NCBI GenBank assembly: GCA_018335795.1
Contig: JAGXRP010000077.1
Location: 124,001-188,000 of the forward strand
Reading direction: 5' to 3'
DNA length: 64,000 bases
Origin: Desulfobulbaceae bacterium
GTDB lineage: Bacteria > Bacteroidota > Ignavibacteria > Kapaibacteriales > UBA2268
How positions within the stretch are numbered: the first letter of the stretch is position 1; every line of letters begins with the position of its first letter. The position numbers were made by a program, and so were the translations under genes. The notes beneath the pieces are model-generated. The model saw nothing but the letters and a program-made list of their open reading frames with translations. It was not told the origin of the DNA and searched no databases. Below, one piece after another: positions 1-9,252 of the stretch.

Positions 1-1203
1 GAATAGTATATAGATTTTTCCTTTATCGGTTTTAGAGCCATCACGTTGAGTCAAAGTTTGAAAATTGAAGAATGCATAATCTACTCTGCTGAAATATTGA
101 GTCAAAGCCTCATTGTAGGGGGTCAACGGTGTTGGGTCTTTAGATTTCCAAAATTCGAGAAACTTTTTCCGTTTTTCCTCTTTGTTTCCTGAATTCATTA
201 ACTCAAAAGCCTCGTCTGAAAGCAAATAGAATGTCGAATTTATAGCATAATCCAAATCTCGTAAAGACAATGGCATATCGTGCCAAAGCACTTTAAACTC
301 AATCAAGGATGTATCGCGTGAACCATCTTTATAAACCGCTAAGGTATAATCACCCGGCAACAAAGACTGTTCGGGCAATTCGAGACGCAACATACCGTAA
401 TTCAAATCAAACAATTTGTCCGTAAAATCTGCTATTTTTATGAAAAGTGGTTCTTCGTTCATTACAAGCCCATCAGATTGAATTAATTCCATTCTACCAC
501 TTAATTTGAAATCATCAACATTGTAAAGCATTTCGGAATTAGCTTTACTTTGGAGAATAAAATTGAAACTATCGAAATCAGTTGAATATGACAAAGGGAG
601 CAAAATTGTTGAATTTTCAGCTGAAAATGCAACATTTCCACCCAGAATGAATGGATAATAGATGTAGTCACTAATTCCGGCATTTTTAGTTACAAATACT
701 GGGTTTGAAATCAATGGTTTTCGAGAAAAGTCTTCCGGGTTCAACTTTAAATCAATCGAATGTGTTTTTTTATCGTACGAATCTAATAATGAAATCGAGG
801 AATTGTATGACCCGGGCATCATATTGAATTGGACATATCCAATCGCGAATTTATCTTTCGATTCTGTGTCATCATAATTATTCACATGAATTGTGTCTTT
901 CCATCTGATTCTGTTTCTGATAATTCCATCTGAATCCTTAATTATTATTTCAAGTGATGGAGTGGCGAAAAAATGGTTTTCTTTGTCATTTGAATTAGAT
1001 TTGATAAAACCAAGAGTATGATGAACAATTTTGAACATCAGTGTGACTTCAATCGAATCATTGTCGGCAATCGGCTGATAGAATGATTCTGCATACATTT
1101 TCGTTCCGTAAGAATAGTATGAGCTTCTGTCGGAAAATCCTTGGGCAATGCTTTGCAAGTGGAATAGAAAAATCATTGAAATTATCGTTAGTGTAAGTTT
1201 CAT
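1..1203 (-). CDS. GWxTD-domain secreted protein, C-terminus cut by window edge
   Basis: An open frame runs from ATG at 1203 to the first base without a stop, giving 401 residues of a longer protein. It begins with a hydrophobic signal peptide (MKLTLTIISMIFLFH) and continues as a beta-rich region. The last 13 codons read GSKTDKGKIYILF, which matches the core of the GWxTD domain (G-x-x-T-D-x-G-x-I-Y-I-x-[FY]) with Ser in place of Trp. A GGAG sequence sits 9 bases before the start. The frame begins 3 bases after the ruvX stop, so the two are probably co-transcribed. The molecular function of GWxTD proteins is not established; they are exported proteins of FCB and related phyla. A complete second member lies at 24783-26216. 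Confidence 0.85.
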   Translation of the reverse strand, partial: MKLTLTIISMIFLFHLQSIAQGFSDRSSYYSYGTKMYAESFYQPIADNDSIEVTLMFKIVHHTLGFIKSNSNDKENHFFATPSLEIIIKDSDGIIRNRIRWKDTIHVNNYDDTESKDKFAIGYVQFNMMPGSYNSSISLLDSYDKKTHSIDLKLNPEDFSRKPLISNPVFVTKNAGISDYIYYPFILGGNVAFSAENSTILLPLSYSTDFDSFNFILQSKANSEMLYNVDDFKLSGRMELIQSDGLVMNEEPLFIKIADFTDKLFDLNYGMLRLELPEQSLLPGDYTLAVYKDGSRDTSLIEFKVLWHDMPLSLRDLDYAINSTFYLLSDEAFELMNSGNKEEKRKKFLEFWKSKDPTPLTPYNEALTQYFSRVDYAFFNFQTLTQRDGSKTDKGKIYILF

Positions 1204-1206
1204 TTT

Positions 1207-1653
1207 TTATACTCCGTATTCATCAAGGAAGTCTCGTAAAATCAAGGCAGCGGCTATTTTATCTTTTTGCCCTTTTTCACTTCTCGTACTTTTCTTTTTC
1301 CCGATTTCAATCATAGTTTCAGTAGCCCTTTGTGAAGTAAAAGATTCATCAATCGTAAAGACGTCAAAGTCAGGATTTTGTGACAATTTGTTGATGAAAT
1401 TGAAAAGCTTCCTCCTGAATGATTCATTTTCGATATGCCAAATTGGAACACCAACAACAATATGCTTAATATTCAGTTCAGCGAGTTTTGAATTCAAAAG
1501 TCCCCAAAATTTGGGCGAATGATAATCTAAGGTATCAAAAGGAGTGATGCTGATATGGAGTTCGTCGCAATAAGCAAACCCGACTCGTTTCAAACCAAAA
1601 TCAATCGCTGCGACTCTTTTACCGATAATATTTGGGTTATTCTGCTCTTTCAT
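1207..1653 (-). CDS. ruvX: RuvX/YqgF-family Holliday junction resolvase-like nuclease
   Basis: The 148-residue protein has the RNase H-like fold signature of YqgF/RuvX. The first strand reads AAIDFGLKRVGFAYCD (catalytic Asp18), followed by the VVGVP strand near 67, the DESFTSQRATE block (Asp102/Glu103) and DKIAAALILRDFL with Asp131. Known roles of the family are Holliday junction resolution and, in E. coli, 16S rRNA 5' end maturation. The length is typical. The start lies 17 bases inside the 3' end of the histidine kinase gene, which suggests translational coupling. The GWxTD gene follows 3 bases after the stop. Confidence 0.9.
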   Translation of the reverse strand: MKEQNNPNIIGKRVAAIDFGLKRVGFAYCDELHISITPFDTLDYHSPKFWGLLNSKLAELNIKHIVVGVPIWHIENESFRRKLFNFINKLSQNPDFDVFTIDESFTSQRATETMIEIGKKKSTRSEKGQKDKIAAALILRDFLDEYGV

Positions 1654-3925
1654 GGAGTTTTATTGATGTTTTAGGAGGAATTATCGGGAAAATGAATCTA
1701 CATTCAGTCCCGACTCCAATTTCGGAATTAATTTCAAGCTTGCCACCATGCAATTCTACAACATGTTGCATAATCATTGTGCCGATGCCACTACCACCTG
1801 TTTTGCGACCGGTTGTGAAATATGGAATCATCATTTTAGCCAAAGTTTCAGGTGTCATACCTTTGCCGTTGTCTTTGATGGTGATTTCGACATTTGCATT
1901 TTTACGCATTGCATTGATTTGAATCAAACCATTTCGATTATCGGTGGCTTTGATTGAATTTTCGATTGCATTGCGAATTGCTCTGATAATTTTTGCTTTA
2001 TCGCAATAAAACATGATAGATGGAGAGTGATTTTCGATAGTAACATTTGGAAACATCGTATCATCGAACTCGCTCAAAACTTCATTGCATATTACATTAA
2101 TATCGTGCTTAGAATAGTCGACTTTGTCGCTTCTTCCCACTGTGACTATATCGCGAACTCTATGTATCAATAGCTTTACTTGGTGCAGTATTCGAGTCTT
2201 CTTTTTGACTATATCGGGGAAATTGTCGCATTCGATTTGTTCGGCATTTAATTTTATGGTTGAAAGATTTGTTTGCATATCATGAGCAATTTGTGCCCAA
2301 TTTGAAATCCTTTTACGTTGAAGTTGTTCAGTGATATCAACACCTGTAAAAAATACTCCGCGAAATCTCCCGGCAATATTACGTAATACAATAGTTTTAC
2401 ACACCCATTCCCGAGAATCAGTGCCAATATCAATGTTAATGCGTTCAGTTAGGTTGCTCCGAGATTCAAAACTGCTTTTCAACAAGCTCGCTATTTCTTT
2501 ATAACTTTCATTTTTGAAATAGAACTCAAAATATTTTTTCTTTGGCATAACTTTCGTGATTCCAAGAATATTGCTCGCTAAGGCGTTGTATAAAATCAGT
2601 CTGCCATTCTTATCAATAAAAGTCATAAAACCAATACCGGGCAAATCAATCATTTCACGGAATAATCGACGCTGATGTCTGTATAATTGTACAAAAACTA
2701 TTAAAGTAAAAATAAATAAGCATGCAACAAGATATTCTTTCACTCCTTCGATAATGCGATTAATTAGCCATAAATCATTTTCTTCAAAATTGAATGAAAC
2801 AGAAATCGAATTTGATGAAATTATAAAATGCTCACCATAATCATAAAGTCTTAGTTTTTCATTTTCGGGGAATTTGATATTGAATGTTGAAACTGAAATG
2901 ATTTGACCATCCGAATCAAGCATCACAATACCATTTGCGAATAACACTACATATGAATCGAAGCTTTTCATTAAGGCTCGCGGGAAGAGCATCTTGCTTG
3001 GCAATTCAATTCGTGAAATTTCGGAAAGATTATTACTCGCATTGATAGTTGAAATCACAAATTCATATTTATCCGTTTGACTTACTACATAGCTCATTCT
3101 TGGATTAATATCATTAACATCGAAATGAAGCAGCCGCAAAGGAGCATTAACCCAGAAAGCGGCTAATGCGGAAAAAGATTCAAAATCAATGGATTGCACG
3201 AAAGTCTGGTTAGAACTCTTTTCAGAACTGATAAAATACAAATTTTGATTATTATTGATAACCATATTCTCGTCGAATGAAACAAATTTATTTCGCGATA
3301 AGAGCATTTCTTTGCCTTGTATATAAACAGCATCAGCACTATTCCGTTCTTTGACCAAGCCTACTATTTCGATATTTTGCACATTTGGAGATAAAATAAA
3401 AGATTGTGTAAAATCACTTTCGGATTCAATTTTGGTCAATGAATTCAAACCAACGTTGAAACGATATAATCTACCGGAAAACATAATTACAACATCATCT
3501 TCAATTTTACCGAGAATTTTTGAATCAATTTGTGTTGATAAACCTACTCTTAAATCAAAAAACGGATAAACATTAAATTCCAAATTACTGTTCATGATGA
3601 CCAATGAGAATTGGAAATCAGACATCGTCAGCATGTAGAGATGTTCATCAATCAACATTTTGTTCAAAATTCTACGGTTTTGGAGAGTGATTTTTTGTGA
3701 TTCTGTTTTTGTGTCTCCTTTCAAAACAGAAATCATCTCGTTTGCTTCAGCGAAATCCGATTTTATTTGAAAAATAACAGAGGTAGAATCACCCTCAGCA
3801 TTTGAAATGAGTTCGCTTGATTGGTAAAACTCACCAATCTCCAGCTTAAACGGATAAATCCCGTCATTGGAATATGTCCAATTAGTAGATAATATTAACA
3901 ATATGACAAGGTAATGCGTTCTCAT
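1637..3925 (-). CDS. Membrane sensor histidine kinase with large periplasmic domain and PAS
   Basis: The 762-residue protein has an N-terminal signal-like segment, about 375 periplasmic residues that are beta-rich and resemble no sensor I can name (possibly a propeller), and one membrane helix near 397-413. A PAS-like domain follows at about 425-535. The dimerisation/phosphoacceptor helix contains IAHDMQTNLS with His548. The ATPase domain shows NAIENSIKA (N box), DNGKGM and GGSGIGTMI (G boxes), so it looks catalytically competent. No response regulator is adjacent, so its partner is elsewhere or is the NtrC-type protein at 13059. It starts 6 bases after the ispF stop. The stimulus is unknown. 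Confidence 0.85.
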   Translation of the reverse strand: MRTHYLVILLILSTNWTYSNDGIYPFKLEIGEFYQSSELISNAEGDSTSVIFQIKSDFAEANEMISVLKGDTKTESQKITLQNRRILNKMLIDEHLYMLTMSDFQFSLVIMNSNLEFNVYPFFDLRVGLSTQIDSKILGKIEDDVVIMFSGRLYRFNVGLNSLTKIESESDFTQSFILSPNVQNIEIVGLVKERNSADAVYIQGKEMLLSRNKFVSFDENMVINNNQNLYFISSEKSSNQTFVQSIDFESFSALAAFWVNAPLRLLHFDVNDINPRMSYVVSQTDKYEFVISTINASNNLSEISRIELPSKMLFPRALMKSFDSYVVLFANGIVMLDSDGQIISVSTFNIKFPENEKLRLYDYGEHFIISSNSISVSFNFEENDLWLINRIIEGVKEYLVACLFIFTLIVFVQLYRHQRRLFREMIDLPGIGFMTFIDKNGRLILYNALASNILGITKVMPKKKYFEFYFKNESYKEIASLLKSSFESRSNLTERINIDIGTDSREWVCKTIVLRNIAGRFRGVFFTGVDITEQLQRKRISNWAQIAHDMQTNLSTIKLNAEQIECDNFPDIVKKKTRILHQVKLLIHRVRDIVTVGRSDKVDYSKHDINVICNEVLSEFDDTMFPNVTIENHSPSIMFYCDKAKIIRAIRNAIENSIKATDNRNGLIQINAMRKNANVEITIKDNGKGMTPETLAKMMIPYFTTGRKTGGSGIGTMIMQHVVELHGGKLEINSEIGVGTECRFIFPIIPPKTSIKLHERAE

Positions 3926-3931
3926 TTTATA

Positions 3932-4408
3932 TTATACACGTTGAATTATCATACAAACGCAATATACTGCTATTCCTTCATTACGCCCAACGAAACCCAT
4001 TTTTTCATTTGTGGTCGCTTTGATGTTTACATTCGTGGACTCAATTTCGCAAACCTTCGCAATACTATTTTTCATAGCTTCTTTATATGTGTAGAGCTTT
4101 GGCTTTTCGAGATTTATAGTTGCGTCAATATTGCCGATAACAAAATTATTTTTGCGAACTAATTCCACACATTTTGCGAGTAATTCCATACTATTGCAAT
4201 TTTTGTACTTCATGTCGGTATCGGGGAAATGGTCGCCAATATCACCAAGTCCGGCTGCACCAAGAATAGCATCAATGATAGCATGAGCAAGCACATCTCC
4301 ATCACTGTGTGCAACTGTGCCTATGTCGGACTCGATTTGAATTCCGCCAAGTATAAATGATTCATTTGGTGCAAGTTTGTGAACATCGTAACCAAATCCA
4401 ACTTTCAT
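3932..4408 (-). CDS. ispF: 2-C-methyl-D-erythritol 2,4-cyclodiphosphate synthase
   Basis: The protein makes 2-C-methyl-D-erythritol 2,4-cyclodiphosphate, the fifth enzyme of the non-mevalonate (MEP) isoprenoid pathway. The 158-residue sequence opens with the family signature GFGYDVH. It has the metal-binding block HSDGDVLAHAIIDA followed by GLGDIGDHFPD, and the C-terminal KATTNEKMGFVGR, which is diagnostic for IspF. Length and motifs are complete. A GGAG element lies 8 bases before the ATG. It is first in a minus-strand run with the histidine kinase, ruvX and the GWxTD gene, although these do not share an obvious pathway. Confidence 0.96.
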   Translation of the reverse strand: MKVGFGYDVHKLAPNESFILGGIQIESDIGTVAHSDGDVLAHAIIDAILGAAGLGDIGDHFPDTDMKYKNCNSMELLAKCVELVRKNNFVIGNIDATINLEKPKLYTYKEAMKNSIAKVCEIESTNVNIKATTNEKMGFVGRNEGIAVYCVCMIIQRV

Positions 4409-4704
4409 TATGAAAACTCCATCAAAATAATAATAACAAAACTAATAAAAAATCTTAAATGCCTGACTTTTGGCATATATAATAATGTATTAATTGAACA
4501 AGTTTTTTTGCGACAATTTAGTCACTACAAATATTAATTTTATGTAACAATAAACTGCATATATTAGTACGATTAGTACGATTTCGCTTTTTTATATTAC
4601 TTCGTTTCGCTATTTTTGCAGTAGGATATTTAGTTTTATGTGATTTTATTATCATTATACGTGAATTTATTAAGAATATATTAAGATTATGATTAGAGGA
4701 TAAC
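4409..4704. promoter_or_regulatory. Divergent promoter region ispF / hydBAC
   Basis: This 296-base gap has no gene. On the plus strand TATTTTTG at 4611-4618 matches the Bacteroidota -7 element TAnnTTTG and lies 87 bases before the hydB start, but no clear TTG element stands 19-23 bases upstream. On the minus strand TAGTTTTG (4444 to 4437) is a candidate -7 element 29 bases before ispF. AGAGGA at 4693-4698 is the hydB ribosome binding site. No hairpin or obvious operator was seen. Confidence 0.45.
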
Positions 4705-6888
4705 ATGCCTGAAATTCTAAAAAAATATGGCAAAATCAAAGAGACACTCGACTATGCCTCTACTGATGTGAAATCTACCGGTATTACAGTCATTCAAGTT
4801 GGCTCTGCAACGTGCGAAAATGCTGCGGGAGCAGAAGCTGTAAAATTTGAATTCCAAAAGCTTATCAATGCTTCCGGAAGAGACAATATCGTCATCAAAC
4901 AAACAGGATGCACTGGTAGATGTTCACAAGAACCAATAGTTGGTGTGTTTGCACCTGATAATTTTCCGGTTAAGTACAAGCAAGTAACAGTTGACAAGGT
5001 AGCAGAAATATTTCAGAGCCACGTATTAGGTGGTACTCCGGTTGTTTCGCTTATGTTAGACAAAAACACAAATATCATTTACGACCACATTATAACCTTT
5101 TGTGAAACGAATTACGAGAAAAGACCCGACCACTTAGAATTAAGTGAATTATTCCAAGAACGCTTGGCACATCACGGCATAAGCAATGAACGCGTCCGCG
5201 TACTGAAAGGCGGCAATATTGGTTTATCTCGATTTGAAGATGATGACCAACATGCTGTTATGATAGTTTTCCCGGAAAATGTGATCTACAGATACGAAAC
5301 CGTTGAGGCAATGGATGAAATCATCAAAGAACATATCATTGACAAAACCATCAACCAGAAATATCTAATCCATACTGAAAAGTTGACCGAAGAATACATG
5401 AAATTCTACGGCGACGTATCATTTTTTAACAAACAATCACGCATTACACTTCGTAATTGCGGTATCATTGACCCCGAAAATATTACAGACTATATTCATG
5501 CTCAAGGATTCAAAGCACTTGCTTTAATACTCGAAAAGAACGACCCGGAATGGATAATAAACGAAATTTTGGATTCGGGATTGCGAGGAAGAGGTGGAGG
5601 TGGATTTCCGGTCGGTGCAAAATGGCGCAATACACGAACATTGAAGCAAGACCCTATTAAATATGTAATTTGTAACGCTGACGAAGGCGACCCGGGTGCA
5701 TTCATGGATAGAAGTGCACTCGAAGGCGACCCATTCTCGATTATCGAAGGTATGACAATTGGGGCTTTTTCGATGGGAGCAAGCAAAGGTTACCTTTATA
5801 TAAGAGCTGAATACCCACTTGCAATTGCAAGAATTGAAAATGCAATCAAAATTGCGAGAGAATATGGTTTCTTGGGTAAAGACATCTTAGGTTCGGGATT
5901 TGATTTCGATTTGGAAATCAGGCTTGGTGCCGGAGCATTTGTTTGTGGCGAGGAAACTGCATTGATTCATTCAATCGAAGGATTAAGAGGTCAACCAAGA
6001 ATTCGTCCGCCATACCCGTCACTTTCTGGCTTATGGGGACATCCGACTTGCATAAACAATGTTGAAACTTGGGCAAATATTCCTCCTATTATTATTTATG
6101 GTGCTGAATGGTTCAACAGAATAGGAACAGTTGGCAGCAAAGGAACAAAAGTTTTTGCTCTTGCGGGCAAAGTTAAGAATACGGGATTGATTGAAGTTCC
6201 AATGGGAACTACGCTCAGAGAAGTGATATTCGATATAGGTGGCGGTGTATTTGGCGATAATCAGTTCAAAGCCGTTCAAACCGGTGGACCTTCGGGCGGT
6301 TGCATTCCCGAGCATCTAATTGATACGCCGATTGACTATGAATCACTAAAAGAAGTAGGTTCGATGATGGGTTCGGGCGGTATGATAGTGTTAGACCACA
6401 CTGATTGCATGGTTCAAACTGCAAGATACTTCCTCGAGTTCACTCAAGATGAATCATGCGGTAAATGTCTTCCATGCCGCGAAGGTACGCTTAGAATGCT
6501 CGAAATCTTAGAACGCATCACGACCGGTCAAGCCGTCATGGCAGATTTGGATAAATTGTATCGTCTCGGAAATATGATTAAGAAAACATCATTATGCGGG
6601 CTCGGGCAATCTGCTCCAAATCCCGTATTGAGCGCTATCGAAAATTTCCGTGAAGAATTTGAAATACATATTAAAGAACATAGATGCCCAACTCAAAAAT
6701 GCTCGAAACTTATTAGCTATCACGTAATAGCCGATAAATGTACAGGCTGTACTTTGTGTGCCAGACGTTGTCCGGTGCTTTGCATCACAGGTGGACGCAA
6801 GCAAGTGCACGAAATCATACAATCACAATGTATAAAATGCGGCGAATGCTTTAATGTATGCAAGTTTGATGCTATTCAAAAAATATAA
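4705..6888 (+). CDS. hydB: [FeFe] hydrogenase subunit HydB (NuoF-like flavoprotein)
   Basis: The 727-residue NADH/FMN subunit belongs to a trimeric, probably electron-bifurcating hydrogenase. An N-terminal thioredoxin-like [2Fe-2S] domain (25-110) has Cys37, Cys69 and Cys73. A second region (about 125-215) has the same fold pattern but lacks most Cys ligands. The 51-kDa domain follows, with GRGGGGFPVGAKW (296-308, NADH), NADEGDPGAFMDR (324-336) and GAGAFVCGEET (FMN). The N3-type [4Fe-4S] ligands are Cys585, 588, 591 and 631. The C-terminal two-cluster ferredoxin has ligands 679/682/685/689 and 709/712/715/719. The gene starts with ATG after AGAGGA, and hydA begins 20 bases after the stop. The maturation genes hydE, hydF and hydG are not in the window. 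Confidence 0.93.
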   Translation: MPEILKKYGKIKETLDYASTDVKSTGITVIQVGSATCENAAGAEAVKFEFQKLINASGRDNIVIKQTGCTGRCSQEPIVGVFAPDNFPVKYKQVTVDKVAEIFQSHVLGGTPVVSLMLDKNTNIIYDHIITFCETNYEKRPDHLELSELFQERLAHHGISNERVRVLKGGNIGLSRFEDDDQHAVMIVFPENVIYRYETVEAMDEIIKEHIIDKTINQKYLIHTEKLTEEYMKFYGDVSFFNKQSRITLRNCGIIDPENITDYIHAQGFKALALILEKNDPEWIINEILDSGLRGRGGGGFPVGAKWRNTRTLKQDPIKYVICNADEGDPGAFMDRSALEGDPFSIIEGMTIGAFSMGASKGYLYIRAEYPLAIARIENAIKIAREYGFLGKDILGSGFDFDLEIRLGAGAFVCGEETALIHSIEGLRGQPRIRPPYPSLSGLWGHPTCINNVETWANIPPIIIYGAEWFNRIGTVGSKGTKVFALAGKVKNTGLIEVPMGTTLREVIFDIGGGVFGDNQFKAVQTGGPSGGCIPEHLIDTPIDYESLKEVGSMMGSGGMIVLDHTDCMVQTARYFLEFTQDESCGKCLPCREGTLRMLEILERITTGQAVMADLDKLYRLGNMIKKTSLCGLGQSAPNPVLSAIENFREEFEIHIKEHRCPTQKCSKLISYHVIADKCTGCTLCARRCPVLCITGGRKQVHEIIQSQCIKCGECFNVCKFDAIQKI

Positions 6889-6908
6889 TTTTAAGAAGGA
6901 AAATTGAA

Positions 6909-8669
6909 ATGAAATATATAAATGCAGTTATTGACGGATTATCGGTATCGGTTGAAGAAGGCAAAACCATAATGGAAGCCGCTGACAGTATTGGCTCTCA
7001 CGTTCCGAGATTGTGCTTTCATCCGTTTCTCTCGACTGAAGGCGCTTGTAGAATTTGCGTTGTGGACGTTGAAGGCTATAATAATCATTTGCCCGCTTGT
7101 GCAACTAAGCTACAAGACGGAATGATTATCACAACAAACAGCCCAAGCCTTAGAGAAACTCGTAGAGATTTGGTCGAATTATTATTAGACAATCACCCAA
7201 AAAATTGTTTGACTTGCGAACGTGACGGCAATTGCGAATTACAAAATTTATCGTATAAATTAGGTGTAAGAGAACGCTTGTTCGAAGGTTGGAGAAAAGA
7301 ATTCAAATTTGATGATTCAAATGTTTCGGTGCTTCGTGATGCCGAAAAATGTATCTTATGCAAAAGATGCGTCCGAGTTTGTTCGGAAATTCAAGGTGTT
7401 CATAATTTGAGCCAAATGTACAGAGGCGTGCAAACGGTTGTGTCTCCTGCTTTTATGGCACCAATGGACGAATCCGTTTGCATCAAATGCGGACAATGTA
7501 TCAATGTTTGCCCAACTGCAGCATTCATCGAGCGTGATGAAACTGACAAAGTGTGGGAAGCAATCAATGACCCAAATAAATTCGTTGTTGTACAGACTGC
7601 TCCGGCAATCAGGTCTGCTATCGGCGAAGGTTGGGACATGCCGTATTCGACAAGTTGGACAGGCAAAACGGTCACAGCACTTCGCAGATTAGGATTTGAT
7701 GCAGTATTCGATACAGATTTCACAGCGGATTTGACTATTATGGAAGAATCCCATGAACTCATGGAAAGATTGAAAAGCGGCGAAAATTTGCCGATGATTA
7801 CATCTTGCTCACCTGGATGGATAAATTTCGTAGAACATTTTTATCCTGAACTATTGCCAAACGTATCATCTTGCAAATCCCCAATGCAAATGCTTTCGAC
7901 ATTAGCTAAAACTTATTATGCTGAAAAAATGCATAAAGACCCGAAAGACATTTACGTAGTAGCGGTAATGCCATGTGTAGCCAAAAAATTTGAAGCTACA
8001 CGCCCCGAGCATTTTTCGCCAAACGGTTATCCTTACACAGACGCTGTGTTAACAACTCGTGAATTGATTTGGATGATTAAAGCTTATGGAATTGATTTCG
8101 TTAAGTTGCACGAAGACGAATTCGATGTTCCATTAGGAACTTCATCCGGTGCGGGTGACATTTTCGGAGCTACAGGTGGCGTTATGGAAGCCGCTTTGCG
8201 TACTGCTTACGAAAAAATCACAGGCGAATCAATCGAAAACTTAACTTTTACAGAAGTCAGAGCAGTTGAAGGTTTGCGAGAAGCGACAATTGACATCAAG
8301 GGTACTTTGGTCAACGTTGCAGTGGCAAACGGATTGAATAACGCAAAAATAATCTTGGAAAAAGTCAAATCGGGTGAAAAGCAATTCCATTTGATTGAAA
8401 TTATGGCTTGCCCGGGTGGATGCGTCAACGGTGGCGGTCAACCGATTCCGCATGTCAACAAATTCATCTATCCATTGGATAAGGACCTTGTCAAAAAGCG
8501 CCAACAAGCACTATATACGATTGACGAAGCCAAAACATTACGCAAATCACACGAGAACCCTGCAATTCTTGAGCTATACAAGGAATTCTTAGAAGCGCCC
8601 GGTAGCCATATTGCACACGAACTTTTACATACAACTTATTCAGAAAAATCGCCGAAGGGGATAAAATAA
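6909..8669 (+). CDS. hydA: [FeFe] hydrogenase catalytic subunit HydA
   Basis: The 586-residue H-cluster subunit catalyses reversible proton reduction to H2. The N-terminal [2Fe-2S] domain has Cys36, 47, 50 and 64. The His-ligated [4Fe-4S] cluster uses His96, Cys100, 103 and 109. A two-cluster ferredoxin region uses 148/151/154/158 and 191/194/197/201. The H-cluster motifs are TSCSPGW (298-304), MPCVAKKFE (354-362) and MACPGGCVNGGGQP (499-512). The first motif has Ser301 where the textbook TSCCPxW has its second Cys. It lacks the extra C-terminal [2Fe-2S] domain of Thermotoga HydA. The stop codon overlaps the hydC start by one base (TAATG), which indicates tight coupling. Confidence 0.95.
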   Translation: MKYINAVIDGLSVSVEEGKTIMEAADSIGSHVPRLCFHPFLSTEGACRICVVDVEGYNNHLPACATKLQDGMIITTNSPSLRETRRDLVELLLDNHPKNCLTCERDGNCELQNLSYKLGVRERLFEGWRKEFKFDDSNVSVLRDAEKCILCKRCVRVCSEIQGVHNLSQMYRGVQTVVSPAFMAPMDESVCIKCGQCINVCPTAAFIERDETDKVWEAINDPNKFVVVQTAPAIRSAIGEGWDMPYSTSWTGKTVTALRRLGFDAVFDTDFTADLTIMEESHELMERLKSGENLPMITSCSPGWINFVEHFYPELLPNVSSCKSPMQMLSTLAKTYYAEKMHKDPKDIYVVAVMPCVAKKFEATRPEHFSPNGYPYTDAVLTTRELIWMIKAYGIDFVKLHEDEFDVPLGTSSGAGDIFGATGGVMEAALRTAYEKITGESIENLTFTEVRAVEGLREATIDIKGTLVNVAVANGLNNAKIILEKVKSGEKQFHLIEIMACPGGCVNGGGQPIPHVNKFIYPLDKDLVKKRQQALYTIDEAKTLRKSHENPAILELYKEFLEAPGSHIAHELLHTTYSEKSPKGIK

Positions 8670-9166
8670 TGTGTACAAATAAAAAATATACGCTAAGTGA
8701 TGAAATCGTTGACTATATCAACGAATGTTTGAGCAAAGAACATCCCGAATCATATTTGATTGCCATTTTGCACAAAGTCCAAGGGATTTACGGTTTCTTG
8801 TCTGAAATACATTTGGACGAAGTTGCACATCTATTGCAAGTGCCAACAGCCAACGTTTACGGAGTTGCGACATTCTACCATTACTTCCGACTCAAACCGA
8901 GAGGACAATTTGCCATTTCCGTTTGCATGGGGACAGCTTGTTTCGTCAAAGGTGCAGATAGCGTCTTGACCTCTTTCAAGAGCGAATTGGGTATTGATAT
9001 GGGCGAAACAACCTCAGACGGGCTATTCTCGCTCGAAGGCACTCGTTGTATCGGCGTTTGTGCTTTGGCTCCGGTTGTAACAATCAACGACCGCGTTTAC
9101 AGCAATGTCGTTTCGCAACAAGTTTCGCAGATATTGAACGAAATCAAAGCAGCAGAGAGAGTGTAA
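8669..9166 (+). CDS. hydC: [FeFe] hydrogenase subunit HydC (NuoE-like)
   Basis: The 165-residue thioredoxin-fold [2Fe-2S] protein is homologous to the 24-kDa complex I subunit NuoE. An alpha-helical N-terminal half has the family phrase VYGVATFYHYF. The four ligands Cys86, Cys91, Cys127 and Cys131 have the NuoE spacing C-x4-C and C-x3-C. Together with HydA and HydB it would pass electrons between NADH, ferredoxin and H2. The gene overlaps hydA by one base and is followed 22 bases later by a strong terminator, so hydBAC is a complete three-gene operon. The order B-A-C differs from the common C-B-A arrangement. Confidence 0.93.
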   Translation: MCTNKKYTLSDEIVDYINECLSKEHPESYLIAILHKVQGIYGFLSEIHLDEVAHLLQVPTANVYGVATFYHYFRLKPRGQFAISVCMGTACFVKGADSVLTSFKSELGIDMGETTSDGLFSLEGTRCIGVCALAPVVTINDRVYSNVVSQQVSQILNEIKAAERV

Positions 9167-9188
9167 ACTTGGATTTATAATAATTGAA

Positions 9189-9221
9189 AGTGGCTGTCCC
9201 ATAAGGGCAGTCGCTTTTTTT
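9189..9221 (+). terminator. Rho-independent terminator of hydBAC
   Basis: The left arm GTGGCTGTCCC and right arm GGGCAGTCGC form about ten base pairs with one bulged T and an ATAA loop, followed by eight T. It lies 22 bases after the hydC stop. Confidence 0.85.
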
Positions 9222-9252
9222 TGTTGGTGATAGAAAGTTTTCTACATCTATA

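Noticed and set aside
1148-1522. Plus-strand 124-residue frame
   Set aside because: Antisense to ruvX, whose catalytic residues are all recognisable.
4518-4739. Minus-strand 73-residue frame in the ispF/hydB gap
   Set aside because: It overlaps the hydB start and promoter region, is Lys/Asn-rich as expected from AT-rich DNA, and matches nothing I recognise.
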